From positions 686,125-746,124 of the forward strand of contig RPFO01000178.1 of assembly GCA_009746045.1 (NCBI GenBank): a DNA stretch of 60,000 nucleotides, read 5' to 3'. Position 1 is the stretch's first letter. The number at the start of each line of letters is the position of its first letter. Positions 19,285-30,129 of the stretch are shown piece after piece. The position numbers were made by a program, and so were the translations under genes. The stretch comes from Mesostigma viride (taxonomy: Eukaryota; Streptophyta; Mesostigmatophyceae; Mesostigmatales; Mesostigmataceae). Below the pieces are notes generated by a model. That model had not been told where the DNA came from and searched no databases. It saw nothing but the letters and a program-made list of their open reading frames with translations.

Positions 19285-20238
19285 ACATGGCAAGGCTCCC
19301 TAACAACCTTGTGCCGTCTAAGGAGAAGACTAAGATGGCGAGCCTGGAAGGGGACGAGCTGGAAGCCCTAGGGGTGGTGCACCGACGGAACGGCGTGCTG
19401 GAACTAACGGTCAAGCAGCTCAACCTTGTGATCGCCCACACGCAGACTATACTCACTCGAGGCCGAGCTACGGCCGAGGGGCTGGCTGCCGTCTTGGGGC
19501 GGTGGTTGTGGCTGCAGATGTTAAGCCGCAGCTGCTCGTCCATTTGGTAGCAATGTTTCAAATTCATCAGCCTGCAAGGGTGGGGGCAGCGCTCCTGGGT
19601 GCTGTGGGCCGGGGTGCGGGAGGAGTTAGAGTGTGCCCTGGCCTTGGCTCCCATGCTAAGGCACGTGAGGTGGTTGCATCTGACGCGTCCACCTACGGGC
19701 AAGGTGTCGTGTACGCAACCATGGAGCCGGGCGATGTGACGGAGCTGGCGAGGGCACGAGAGGTGCGGGGGTACCCGACTTTGCTCATACCAAGCGAGGT
19801 GGCATACGCTGGCCCTAGGCCACTGAGCGCGCGGGCGCAACAAGCAATCACTAGCCAGCAATGGCGGGTTGGGGTGAGGAGTCGTTGGCGGGATCCGGGG
19901 ATGCACATCAACGAGAAGGAGGTGCGGGCTGCAGTGAAGGGCGTGGAGAGGAGTGCGCGCAACTTGGCAAACCGAGGCAAGCGGGTGGTGAGGTTGGTGG
20001 ACTCCACCGCGGCGTTGGGCTGCTTGGCTAGGGGCGGTCCTCATCCCACAAGCTCAACAAGCAGTGCCGCCGCTTGTGCGCGCTGACCCTCGCCACTGGG
20101 AGTCGTTCCCAGTGGGTGTGGACGCCGAGTGCACTCCAACCAGCCAATGGCGTTTCTCGCGGCCAATCCATGGCGACTTTCTTGGCAGGCTGGGTGCGCG
20201 ACCTGACCGCGGAAGGCATCCATCCTAACCCAGGGCCC
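19285..20238 (+). pseudogene. F2a RT C-terminus and RNase H
   Basis: The RT tail (LEALGVVHRRNGVLEL, GRWLWLQMLSRSCSSIW) ends at an in-frame TAG at 19548. RNase H follows with ASDASTYGQGVVYA, HINEKEVRAAV and VRLVDSTAALG. A further frame change near 20030-20045 precedes the last part (WTPSALQPANGVSRG). The usual NPADAPSR segment is represented by LQPANGVSR, so the last catalytic Asp appears altered to Asn. The copy is degenerate. Confidence 0.75.
20212..20238 (+). other. 2A-like motif EGIHPNPGP in F2a
   Basis: The residues EGIHPNPGP lie at the RNase H/recombinase boundary, preceded by GWVRDLTA as in F1. NPGP is intact; the D-V-E-S part is replaced by G-I-H-P. H-P versions of 2A occur in some non-LTR retrotransposons, so activity is plausible but less certain than for F1. 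Confidence 0.6.
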
Positions 20239-20655
20239 CCTGCACCTGTTAGTTACCTTCCATTGCTAGAGGGGAAAGTAAAGCCGGCTACCTTGCTGGC
20301 CTACCGACGTGGTCTTGATTCCCTCTTGACTTGGTGGGAGGCTGGTGGGCGGGCGGACAGGTCTGACATCGTCACGAGCTGACACCCTTGAGGAGACATT
20401 TTGTGCATATGTCGCCTGGGCTCATTTTCGGGGATACAGCCGCCAGACGTGTGTCAATGCCTTGATGGGGTTGCAACTTTATTATCCCGGTATGGTGAAG
20501 CTGTGGGACTTGGCCCGTGGCGTCCTCGCTGGGTGGAAAACACTTGTGCCCCCCCGTGCCCCTCCTCACATTCCATGGGAGGCGGCGTTTGCTCTTGCCA
20601 GCACGATGGTCATGCAAGGTCAGCGCCTTGCGGGCCTGCTGGTGGTCATCGTGTT

Positions 20656-23057
20656 TGGTTGATCTTACGATCTGGATTCCCTGATTTGCGACTAAGGGGA
20701 GCGGAGTGCGAGTCGGTGCCGCTGCCTCATGGCTGATCTGCGAGAAATGCTCCTGGAAAGGGTGAAAGTCCCTGCAAATGACCTATGGACTGCTTCCAAG
20801 TACTTGGATGTAGTTCAAAGTACTTCATTGGTACTACAGGGTAGTACAATCTACTTCAAACTAGTTCAAACTAGTTCAAACTAGTTCAAACTAGCTCAGG
20901 CTAGTAAAGATTCGTTCAGGTGTAGCACAACCTGCCTAGGAGGTGGTATGACCACCTGGGTTGAAGTAGACAGTGACTAAACGTAGTACAATGTCGAAAG
21001 AATCAGTACAAATAGGTTCTTTGTAGTACAACTGTTCAGTGGCACCTGGGCGCCGCGCCAGTACTGTACCGGACTTGCATCCGTCACCGTGCGCATGCAA
21101 TGCAGCCAACTTATTGAGGAAGACATGGCGGCGCATGCTTTATCAGTTTTCCCCACCCACCCGCCATGTTTTGTTTGTTTGTTCGTTTGTTGTCTCTGGG
21201 GGTGTTATATGGTGGCAGCCGCCTGGGACTTGCGCACAATTTGCCAGTCTCTCGGTCTACCAAGGCCTGCAAGCGGCTTAACCCCTAAATGGTCTGGCTG
21301 CCGATTTTCCGCCTAAAACTGAGTTACAGCCGACACGTCGGCCCCTTCTCGGGGGACCAAATGCCGCGAAAACTATTGAGAATTAGGAAAAGTTTAGCTG
21401 AGAAGATCGAAAGTTTATAATTTTCCTCACAGCATGGTACTAGGGTTTGCATACTTCTGACAAAGTTATAGAGGTGTTCTGGCCGGTCAAAGTACAAGGG
21501 GTCAGGGTACTTTTTCACGTACAACGTGCATTCCGGAAAACGACGACCTGGCCATGGCGGCTTGCGCCCACGCATGGCATTTACGTTTTCGTTCGAATTT
21601 TCTGACCAAACTCTGGAAATTGATTTTATACGTCCTAAAGATGATACAGGCCAATTTTTGGTTCGCGGGAATGCCATTTGATAGGTGTCGGCAGCGTTCT
21701 TGCTGGAAAAAACTGCGATCAGGCCGGACGATAGAAACGTTGACAGCAATACCTTTCCGGCGTATTTTAAAGGATATATTGGTTTCTTTGTACTTTTTAT
21801 GATACATAGTAGTCGTAAACGATCAAGGGTGGCCAGAAATCGCCGAATCCAGCGACCATGCTGCACAACTTTGGTGTGCCGAAATGCGCCATTTTGCGGC
21901 CACCGCCTGGGCTAAGGTAACGCCATCCATGCCTGGTAAAGCTTAATCATCGTTTTCCTATCGATGTTTGACGTTTATATATACGTTCTAGCTTGTGTAG
22001 CACATTCTTTTTGCATTATTCATGCTCTTTCTTGACCCTGGCCTGGCCCCTTTCTAAAACACCCTTCTTAGATGCTTCCCTCAGTCAGTTGACCTGCCAC
22101 AGGGTGATGGTGATAAGTTTTAGAGGCTGTATGGGTTTGAATACCTCCATATATGTTTGTTATACATTTCCCACACACATATTGCATGAGTGTGAGGCAG
22201 TTGGCTGGTCTCTGTGGCAGCATCAAGCATGTAACCGGTGAGTAGAAGCTTCCCATTGTCAGCATGTGCCACCAGGTGTGCTGGCCATCACCTGGCAAGC
22301 TATAGCAGCTTAGGCCTAGTTTATCCTTGCTAGGGCAAGCTGAAATAGGCTTAAAATCACTAGTTTGTTGGTGGCTGCCTCCTAGAATGCATGCCTTGCG
22401 TAGGGTATCCGTACCACGTTACCTACGTGCATGGACAAGATGGCACCTGCACATAGGTGCCATGTAAGGGCAGTGTGATGATGCAGTTATGTTTCCCATA
22501 TCATTGTGGAAGGGAAATGTATTGTGTGGCATGGTTGGGGGCCATATTAGTAGGTATTAGTAGGTAGTATGCCCACTCCTACCCCCTTGGTTGCTTTTTA
22601 CCAACGGTACCCCTAAGGGCTGTACTGGGTGTAACTGCTGGTATACCCACCCAAATGATGACCCCAATGGCTCAAACTGTTCAGCAACTAATTGTTTATC
22701 ATCCCTGAAGTGGTAGGTGCCTAGCTCTTACAACATAACTCAAAATGCACATTCTACCAAAAATGAAAACGCTCGTCTTGACCCCCCTGACTTTGACGGC
22801 AGTTATACATGGCCTACCCTGCATATATGTAAGGTTGTGATATACCAACCCGAAGGGCAACTCATGGACATGCTTGGCCCCCAAGGACAGCCATTGGATA
22901 TGGGTGGGTTGGATGGCATCTGGTTTGCAAAATTGTGAAGTTACAGCCGATGCATCGGCAGTATTTCTGCCCATTTAGGGGTTAAGCATATAATTTTGCA
23001 ATAAACAAGTTCTGGTGCCTTCTCAAACAAAGTGAACCTGAAAGCATGCACAGAGGA
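20656..23057 (+). mobile_element. Solo F1-type A-B unit inside the F2a recombinase gene
   Basis: It starts TGGTTGATCTTACGATCTGG and ends GCATGCACAGAGGA, the termini of the F1d-type A and B repeats. A is 20656-21197. B runs from 21198 to 23057 but is interrupted at a TTAA by a 1.7-kb element. Excision at these borders restores the recombinase frame with no target duplication. Confidence 0.8.
21282..22981. mobile_element. 1700-bp non-autonomous TTAA-flanked DNA element
   Basis: It is flanked by TTAA on both sides (21278-21281 and 22982-22985), and the uninterrupted B repeat of F1d has a single TTAA at the same point. Termini are inverted: CCCCTAAATGG at the left and CCATTTAGGGG at the right, followed by a shared GTTACAGCCGA segment inside each end. 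No transposase is recognisable. TTAA duplication with CCC-starting ends fits the piggyBac superfamily; that assignment is inference. Confidence 0.8.
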
Positions 23058-23646
23058 CCGCCATTACCTGCGAATCTCGGAGGCGCTGAACCTCCGTGTT
23101 GGCCATGTGCGCCTCCAGCCTGACGTTCGGCTTGGGCCGGCTCAACGGGGCGCCCTACTGTTGAGGTCTACCAAGACCTCTAAGGGCAAGACTCAGTCAG
23201 TGGTGGTGGAAGATGTGATGTCTGAAACCATCCTCCATCACTGCATCGCGGGTAAGCACGCTTGGGAGGCCGTGTTCCCTTTCACCTACCCGCAATTCAT
23301 GCGCATTTGGCAGGATGCGACTCAGGCCTTGGGGGTCGCCCAGATTTTCACCATTCACGGGCTGCGGCATGGGGGTGCCACTCATGATTTCCTCGCGGGT
23401 CGCAGCATGGGGGACATCCAGGGCCGGGGGCGCTGGCTTAGCAGCTCCACCGTTGCCCATTATGTGGGCTTGCACCGCAGTTTGGAGGTGGAGTTTCCTG
23501 AGGTTCTTCTTCGGGCCATGGCTGCCTGCCCCCCTCGGGCCTGGCGGGCTATTTTGAAATTGCCCTCCACCTAGTTTGGTTGTTCATTTCTATGTCATTA
23601 TGCTGGGTTCTTTGCCCCTGGCATGGATCGCCAGGGAGGGATATAA

Positions 23647-24371
23647 GGGTAAGGCTAGCCTTTGCCAAGCAATAAGTGTTCCCATGAGCATCGGCGGCCG
23701 GGATGTGGCCTGCCTTTTGTATGTGCTCCACTCATTGTTTTAATAAAGAGTCTGGTTACCCTGGAGTTCCACGTCGGTTAATAGAATCGTGGTTCTCTGA
23801 ACATAGTTTCTTTATAGTGAGATGGAAGGGTAGCCGTTATAGCTAGGTTATTGGGTTCACGTGACATACCTTTTGAGGCCGGTGCGGCCTGATCCGGATC
23901 AGTCGTGGCCAAAACTTTGGCCAGTTTTTCTTGGCCAGGCGGCAGGAGCTACGTTGAGATATAAACCTGCCACTGTCTAGGTTTCTTGGCTGATGGCGTA
24001 GTGATTAACTAGATCTAGATTCCTTCTCTCACGCAATATGTGACCTAATAGCCCCGGCAGCCTTACGTAAGCTGCCGGCAATTAGAACGCCACATTGCGT
24101 CATTTGTTCAGACGCAACATTTGCGTGGCGAAAAAATGCCGTCCAGGCCAAGGCCACATGACGCGCCAAAAAGGACAAAAACAAACCCACCTAGCTAAGG
24201 TCGGCCTCTTTTCTTTTCCCGCCCACCCTCCTTGCGTGTTTGGGGGTAAGGCTAGCCTTTGCCAAGCAATAAGTGTTCCCATGAGCATCGGCGGCCGGGA
24301 TGTGGCCTGCCTTTTGTATGTGCTCCACTCATTGTTTTAATAAAGAGTCTGGTTACCCTGGAGTTCCACGG
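23647..24371 (+). repeat. F2a split direct repeat B1-A2-B2
   Basis: B1 is 23647-23776, A2 is 23777-24243 and B2 is 24244-24371. B starts GGGTAAGGCTAGCC, includes TTTTAATAAAGAGTCTGG (probable polyadenylation region) and ends GAGTTCCACG. A2 starts near TTAATAGAATCGTGG. The last bases of B2 run directly into TTAAGGGGAGGG, the end of the PHD transposon. Confidence 0.85.
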
Positions 24372-24881
24372 TTAAGGGGAGGGTCCCATAGAAATATATC
24401 AAAACTTACCCCCCCTAGTAACTGACAACCACTGAATGATGTTTGGGGACCATAAACATGATGTTTGGGCATGCATACCACCACTTGTTGGGGGTACTAC
24501 CCCCAGCCATACACCGGCTATGAGCTAAAAATAGAAAAAAAAAAACCCTCCGGGGCACATCTTGCCCAGAATAGTGGGAGAACCAGTTGCATGAAAAAAG
24601 TAATACCCATATAAAAATGTCATGGGACATTGTTTCTACCTAATTGGATCAACAAAATCAGCACATCCCATTGAGTTATTAATTTTTGGGCCCAAAATAC
24701 GCTTTTTTAGGCGGGGCGCCCCCATACACACTCATAACACATCAGTTAGGCCTAAAAAGTAATAGTCGAATTCTGTCATGACCATAGAAGGCACTGTCAA
24801 AGTTTGGTGGCATTCTGAGCTCAGCTGTAGCAGTTATTAATTTTGGCAGATGGCCACCTAGTGGCGCCAGACATGTCAAGT

Positions 24882-26963
24882 TTAGGACTCCTCATCACTA
24901 TCACTATCACCCGTCACGCATGTGGGGCAAAACCAGCTCCCCTCGGGCACAGCATTCAGGGGGGGGTCCATGCACTTCAAATGTAGCCCCTGGTCACACT
25001 TCCTGCCCTCACGCTCACCATCACACAACACTATTGGGTTCGCGGCTGGGGAGTTGGTTTTACAGCACACAAGGCAGGGAGTGTCATCCCACTCCTCCTC
25101 CTCCCCCTGCTCCCCCCCTCCCCCTCACCCTCGCTGTCACTGTTGGCGATTGCGGACACACCCCCATATGCCACCCCCTTCTCATAGGTGCACTTGTCCT
25201 TTTGCTTGTCGGCCCACTGCAGGCCCTTAGCTAGCATCTCCTTCTTCTTCTCTGCCAGCTTGAACTCCACCGTCTTCTTCTTGGCTTGCTGCAGCTTCCT
25301 ATCCCGTGCCAGGGCCGCCAGCTGCAGCAGCAGGGAGGGTTGAAACACAATGCCGAGAAGGCCAGCAAGGCGGACCCACCAGTCATCCCCAAACTGCGCC
25401 CGCAAGATGCCAATAGCCATCCATGGAAGCAGGGTATAGCAAACCAGGAAAGCCACCCTTGCCACGTGGGGTGGACGCCACCTGAACTGAGTGCACCCAC
25501 TCATTCAAGTTGCTGCTGCCCTCATGGCAGCAGCCCTGCAATATCTCCTCGGTAGTCTTGACCTCCCACACCTTCTTCACAATGGCCAGCACATCCACTG
25601 TCCGCCCCCTCACAATCACCTCCCTCGCCATCCCAGGCTTGCCCTCACACCACTGCACCTCCGTGACCACCCCATCCTTCAGTTGGTGGTTGGGCCAATT
25701 GGGGCAATCATCGTGGTCGCCAAAGTAATGCTGCAATGCATTGCTCATAGCGCCCACAAGGTGGCGCGGCCCCATGTGCCAGTTTGCCCTGATGCATGCG
25801 CGGTAACCATAGGTCATGCTAGTGAGCTGCTGAGGGGTGAGCACATTCCTGACACCTTTCAGGTGGTCCTTCTTGGCTCGAAGCAGTGCAGCATACAAGG
25901 TGCCAGAGAGGTGGTTGAGGTCATTCAACTTCTTGGGGATGTGCTTGCTAGCCTTTAGTGCATCAGACTGCTGCACACGCGCGAACCACGTGGTGTCCCC
26001 ATCACTCACAACCGTGGCAGCATACAAACGCTGCTCTTGGGGCTTGTCTGCAACCACTTTCTCACCAGGGGCCCCTACTGCTGCATGCATCACCATGCCC
26101 GTGCGCACCCCTGCCTGTAAGGACTGCAGCTCCTCCAGCATATACACTGCCCCCTCCCCCTCCATGCTCCTGCTGCTGCCCTCCGTGTTATTCCAGCAGT
26201 TGTCATGTGGGTCTACAGGAATGCCTGCGCGCTTGGCTGCTGCAAACTTGGGACAGAATTTGGAGCTAATATGGTGTGCGATTACCAGCTTGGTGCCCGC
26301 GTGGATTAGGCACTGCTGGCCCCACAAGGAGTGGAACCCCCTAGTCAGCCATGACCCGTCTATGGAGGTGTCACAACCCTGCCTCCCCTTTGCATCCACA
26401 CGGTGCTTCCCCTTCTCTTGCTCATACAGCCTGGCCTGCTCCCTGTTCTGCACGATGACCCGCTTGAGTTCAAGGATAACCTCTGATGCCACTTGCATCA
26501 CATCCCGCCCCCACTTCCCCTTGCCCACGAAAGGGAACTCCAACCCCAAGAACGTGGCTACCCGCATGAGCGTGGGGCGTGGGACAGCAAAGAAAACAGC
26601 GGACGCAGCCCACAAAGTGGCCATGGGGTTGCGTGCAGCCTGCCTTAGCTGTGCCACGGGTGCGTTGATAGCAACAGTGTGGCGGTATGGTGCACCCTCG
26701 CTGCCCTTGCAGAAGCGGTTTTGACAGGCCACAAGAATGCAGGGTGGATCCCCGGGACGCTGGACAGGTTGCTTGAACATTTTGCAGGTGAGCTTGTGAC
26801 AACGAGGGCAAGCTTGGGCTGCCACAATACCTGCCAAGACAGCAACATCGATGATCAAACGAGGCGTGCCGAATTCCTTGCCTTGGGCAGGGTCCAGGCC
26901 GACGTCGGTCTTGCGAAGTTTCCCATTACTGCCGCGCTTCAGGGGCGAAAATGACAGCCGCAT
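24882..26963 (-). pseudogene. Mutator-like transposase with C-terminal PHD finger
   Basis: The start is near 26963. Residues ~50-90 hold a Cys-rich segment (CPRCHKLTC, then CQNRFC). The transposase core has SIDGSWLTRGFHSLWG (first Asp), NTEGSSRSMEGEGA, and VVSDGDTTWF (second Asp), the pattern of the Mutator-like transposase family found in many animals and algae. The frame shifts near 25490. A helical Lys-rich segment (QQAKKKTVEFKLAEKKKEML) and an acidic stretch follow, then a second shift near 25075 leads to a PHD finger: CLVC, IVLC, KCDQGLHLKC, WFCPTC, which is a C4-H-C3 arrangement. The protein ends DSDSDEES (stop at 24882). The two frameshifts suggest a dead copy. PHD fingers read histone tails, so it could steer integration by chromatin state; that is inference. 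Confidence 0.75.
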
Positions 26964-27079
26964 CTGCGGCCCAGATAGACCCCTTTCCTCAATGAGTTGA
27001 CCCTGGGGTTGGTTTTGTAGATAGAGTTTTTAGTTAGGATGGGATACAAACACTAAAAATTGTAACTCCCCCAGGGACC

Positions 27080-27545
27080 CATCAGCTGGTGCTAAAAATA
27101 ACTGGTGACTATTTTGAGTCGCGAGTTTTTTGGGGGCTAAAATAGGCATCCTAGTGCAGTTTTTAACATGGAAACGATAGGTAAGCATGGAGTATGGGCA
27201 AACATGCATGCTAACACTTATTCCAACCTGTGTGCCACCAATACCTGCCATAACCACTGCAGGTCCCTGCCGGATATGATTGGAGACGACTACGTGCGGG
27301 CCGCGAGTACGGGGTTCACAACCTTATCATGCATGATGGAGCACGTATACCTTGGATTTCACCCTAGTATTTCAGGGGGACTGCAACTGTACCCAAGCAC
27401 TACATCCAAACACTTACATGTCTTGTTTCACCCAGGGACCCACAAGATAATGCTAAAAATAGCTGGTGACTATTTTGAGTCACCAGTTTGGGGGGGGCTA
27501 GAATAAACATCCTAGTGCAGTTTTGAACATGGAAATGATAGGTAA
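27080..27545. repeat. Diverged subterminal direct repeats of the PHD transposon
   Basis: About 120 bp starting CAGGGACCCA...GCTAAAAATA recurs with ~340 bp spacing (27075-27195 and 27425-27545), sharing CTGGTGACTATTTTGAGTC and CATCCTAGTGCAGTTTT. No ORF is present. Such repeats could be transposase-binding sites. Confidence 0.6.
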
Positions 27546-27799
27546 GCATGAAACATGCACGATTATGTTTATTCCAGCCTATGTGGCACAAATATATGCC
27601 ACAATAAGCGTAAATGCTTGCAGACCCGCTGATACTGTGGTACTTATTTTTACATGCATGATGGACCTTGCACACAAAGTCAAAACATCCCAGCACTCCT
27701 AGATAAATTAGTGACCAAGGGACCATGCATGCAGTAACACTGAAAATTGCCAACTAGAAATAGGTGGCACTGTGACCATCACGGAGCAGATTTTCAAAC

Positions 27800-28620
27800 T
27801 CCTCTGTGCATGCTTTCAGGTTCACTTTGTTTGAGAAGGCACCAGAACTTGTTTATTGCAAAATTATATGCAGCTTGCAGGCCTTGGTAGACCCAGAGAC
27901 TGGCAAATTGTGCGCAAGTCCCAGGCGGCTGCCACCATATAACACCCCCAGAGACAACAAACGAACAAACAAACAAAAGAGGGTGGGTGGGTGGGGAAAA
28001 CTGATGAAGCATGCGCCGCCATGTCTTCCTCAATAAATTGGCTGCATTGCATGCGCACGGTGACGGATGCAAGTCCAGTACAGTACCGGCGCCCAGGTGC
28101 CACTGACCAGTTGTACTACAAAGAACCCATTTGTACTGATTCTTTCGACATTGTACTACGTTTAGTCACTGTCTACTTCAACCCAGGTGGTCATACCACC
28201 TCCTAGGCAGGTTGTGCTACACCTGAACGAATCTTTACTAGCCTGAGCTAGTTTGAACTAGTTTGAAGTAGATTGTACTACCCTGTAGTACCAATGAAGT
28301 ACTTTGAACTACATCCAAGTACTTGGAAGCAGTCCAGAGGTCATTTGCAGGGACTTTCACCCTTTCCATGAGCATTTCTCGCAGATCAGCCATGAGGCAG
28401 CGGCACCGACTCGCACTCCGCTCCCCTTAGTCGCAAATCAGGGAATCCAGATCGTAAGATCAACCATCCTCTGTGCATGCTTTCAGGTTCACTTTGTTTG
28501 AGAAGGCACCAGAACTTGTTTATTGCAAAATTATATGCTTAAGCCGCTTGCAGGCCTTGGTAGACCGAGAGACTGGCAAATTGTGCGCAAGTCCCAGGCG
28601 GCTGCCACCATATAACACCC
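27800..28620 (-). repeat. F1d split direct repeat B1-A2-B2
   Basis: The two B copies (28467-28620 and 27800-27947) share GGGTGTTATATGGTGGC and the end GCATGCACAGAGGA. B2 lacks a few bases around CTTAAGC. A2 starts TGGTTGATCTTACGATCTGG (at 28466, minus) and carries the phased TAG/GTAC array at 28100-28325. Confidence 0.85.
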
Positions 28621-28956
28621 GCATCTCCAACCTGGCCGTCCCCGGCCGCATCTGGAGTGGTTGTAGAGGGGGAAGCCCTAGCGTGGCTGCTAGAGTGCGC
28701 CTCCCCTGCACCTGTCAACGCAGGTACCCGCAGAGCCCTAGTGTATCCACTAGAGTGCGCCCCGCCGGCTCTGTCCAAGGCAGGATACGGTCGAAGTTGA
28801 GCCAAACCGGAAATCAGGATGATGGCGCGACGCCCAAAACCAGCAGGGCCCCAGCGTGTCCACTGGAGTGCGCCCTGCCGACTCCTCCAACGGAGCTGCA
28901 TCGTTTTATACTGCGCCCCCCCGGCCTAGACCGGGGCAGGCGCATCCCCACACTGG
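28621..28956. other. F1d 3' untranslated region between recombinase and B1
   Basis: This GC-rich segment has two internal near-repeats containing CCCTAG(C/T)GT and CTAGAGTGCGCC (about 28676 and 28736, with a third partial at 28850). No ORF is supported. Confidence 0.5.
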
Positions 28957-30129
28957 CTACTGCCAGTGTGAACTCCACTGAGCGGGGGGGAACTCCTCAG
29001 CCAGCAACCACACCCACCGCGGCACTTGCACCGCTAGAGCACGGTGCAGGCCCACGTAGTGGTCCACCGACTTGAACTGGCGCCAACGCCCGCGCTTCTG
29101 GATGTCTGGGAGTGAAACGCCCTGCAGGTAGTCGTACGTTGCCCCACCATGTCGCATGGAGTAGGGCGGAAACATCCCCCGCAGGCCCAGAACATCCCAC
29201 GCCGCGTGCCACCGACGAGAGAACTGGCTGTAGTTGAGGCTCCCAAACAAGGGCTCCTCGGGCTCCCGCCCAGCGCACAGGCGCTCGAGCACGTACAGCG
29301 AGAGGGGGTCCTGCACCACCACCGCCTGTGCACCCCCCTTGGCTGTCTTGGGATCCCGCAGAAGAAGCGCGCCCAGGCCTCGCTGCCCCAGGCGACGGTC
29401 GCCGCGCAGCGCCACGTCCCCCACTCGGAGCTTGAAGGCCTCCCCGATGCGCAGGTATTGCTGGAAAGTGATGACGCACACGGCTGCTGCCATGGGCGCC
29501 CCCTGCCAGCGGAGGATCTGCACCACCAGGTAGAGCAGCTCCCACGGCACCGGATTGGGGCTATGGGTTTGCACGCGTCGCTGCCACCCGTACAGGAGCC
29601 GGCGGGCCTCGCGCCACCCCTGCACTTGGCTGGGGTAGTACAGTTGCAGCCCACACAGCGCCCTCATGCACATGGAACGCCCTGCTCCCCCTCCATCCTC
29701 GTAGACAGACACGAGCCACTCGCAGAACACGCTCTCCGCTTCCTCCGGCGGTACAGCACCATAGGGCTCAGCCCAAAGAAGGTACGCGATCACTGCGCGA
29801 TGGTAGCTGCGCAGGGTCGCGGGCAGCACGGTGCTCTCCAGTAGCTCCTGCCGCCCTCCCGGCCCCGGGTTACTCTCCACATCGCCATCGGCGGTAAGGT
29901 CCCGCACCCACCGGCCCCGGCTGGGCGCGTCAGCGGGGTTTCGCTCCGAGCGGATGTACACCCAGTGGTACCTGGTGTTGCTGGCACAGCCCAGGGCGGC
30001 AGCGCGGCGGCACCACGTGTTGAGGCGGTAAGATGATGACCGCCCCTTCACCAGTGCGCCCAGAACGGCGGTGCTATCCACCAGCCGTACGTGCCGTCGC
30101 CCCCACCGGCCCGCGTGCGCAGCCCCCAC
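28957..30129 (-). CDS. F1d RNase H C-terminus - 2A - tyrosine recombinase
   Basis: The frame opens in the RNase H end (VRLVDSTAVLG, SERNPADAPSRGRW), passes through the 2A (29886-29860) and encodes a complete recombinase. That comprises the N-terminal SAM-like region (LPATLRSYHRAVIAYL), FQQYLRIGEAFKLRVGDV with the first Arg, YSMRHGGATYDYL with the Arg-His pair, RGRWRQF, and VDHYVGLH with the nucleophilic Tyr. It ends EEFPPAQWSSHWQ. The recombinase half is intact. A one-base loss near 30105 separates this frame from the upstream RNase H frame. Confidence 0.85.
   Translation of the reverse strand: MGAAHAGRWGRRHVRLVDSTAVLGALVKGRSSSYRLNTWCRRAAALGCASNTRYHWVYIRSERNPADAPSRGRWVRDLTADGDVESNPGPGGRQELLESTVLPATLRSYHRAVIAYLLWAEPYGAVPPEEAESVFCEWLVSVYEDGGGAGRSMCMRALCGLQLYYPSQVQGWREARRLLYGWQRRVQTHSPNPVPWELLYLVVQILRWQGAPMAAAVCVITFQQYLRIGEAFKLRVGDVALRGDRRLGQRGLGALLLRDPKTAKGGAQAVVVQDPLSLYVLERLCAGREPEEPLFGSLNYSQFSRRWHAAWDVLGLRGMFPPYSMRHGGATYDYLQGVSLPDIQKRGRWRQFKSVDHYVGLHRALAVQVPRWVWLLAEEFPPAQWSSHWQ
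29860..29886 (-). other. 2A motif GDVESNPGP in F1d
   Basis: This is the third copy of the identical nonapeptide at the RNase H/recombinase border, preceded by WVRDLTAD. It is followed by GGRQELLEST, the recombinase N-terminus. Confidence 0.85.

Larger units (their letters stand above)
20239..23576 (+). pseudogene. F2a tyrosine recombinase, split by an inserted solo unit
   Basis: The N-terminal part (KVKPATLLAYRRGLDSL, then after a frame change near 20370 FCAYVAWAHFRGYSRQTCVNALMG) runs to GTGTT at 20655. The C-terminal part resumes at 23058 with YLRISEALNLRVGHV, then HGLRHGGATHDF, RGRW and AHYVGLH with the likely nucleophilic Tyr. Removal of 20656-23057 joins the halves in frame. The gene ends with TAG at about 23574. 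Confidence 0.8.
19285..24371 (+). mobile_element. F2a: DIRS-like element, 5'-truncated, with full B1A2B2
   Basis: It contains the end of RT, RNase H, a 2A-like motif, the tyrosine recombinase (split by an inserted solo A-B unit) and a complete split direct repeat at 23647-24371. A1, gag, pol-N and most of RT are missing; the break abuts the Copia-like RT. An opposite-strand fragment at 34.05-35.68 kb has the A1 and gag of the same subfamily. Its A1 matches this A2 closely. Confidence 0.8.
24376..27799 (-). mobile_element. Mutator-like DNA transposon encoding a transposase with PHD finger
   Basis: One terminus is TTAA (24372-24375) followed by GGGGAGGGTCCC. The transposase lies on the minus strand reading toward this end. 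Non-autonomous relatives at 35.7-42.5 kb and 42.9-50.5 kb share the terminus (TTAA-GGGGA) and subterminal segments such as GGGGACCATAA and the CCCCCA/CATACACCGG block. The other end is lost where F1d begins at 27800. Confidence 0.7.

Noticed and set aside
20801-20910. CRISPR-like short tandem repeats
   Set aside because: Units are only 10 bp, contiguous and without spacers, and they lie in terminal repeats of a eukaryotic retroelement.
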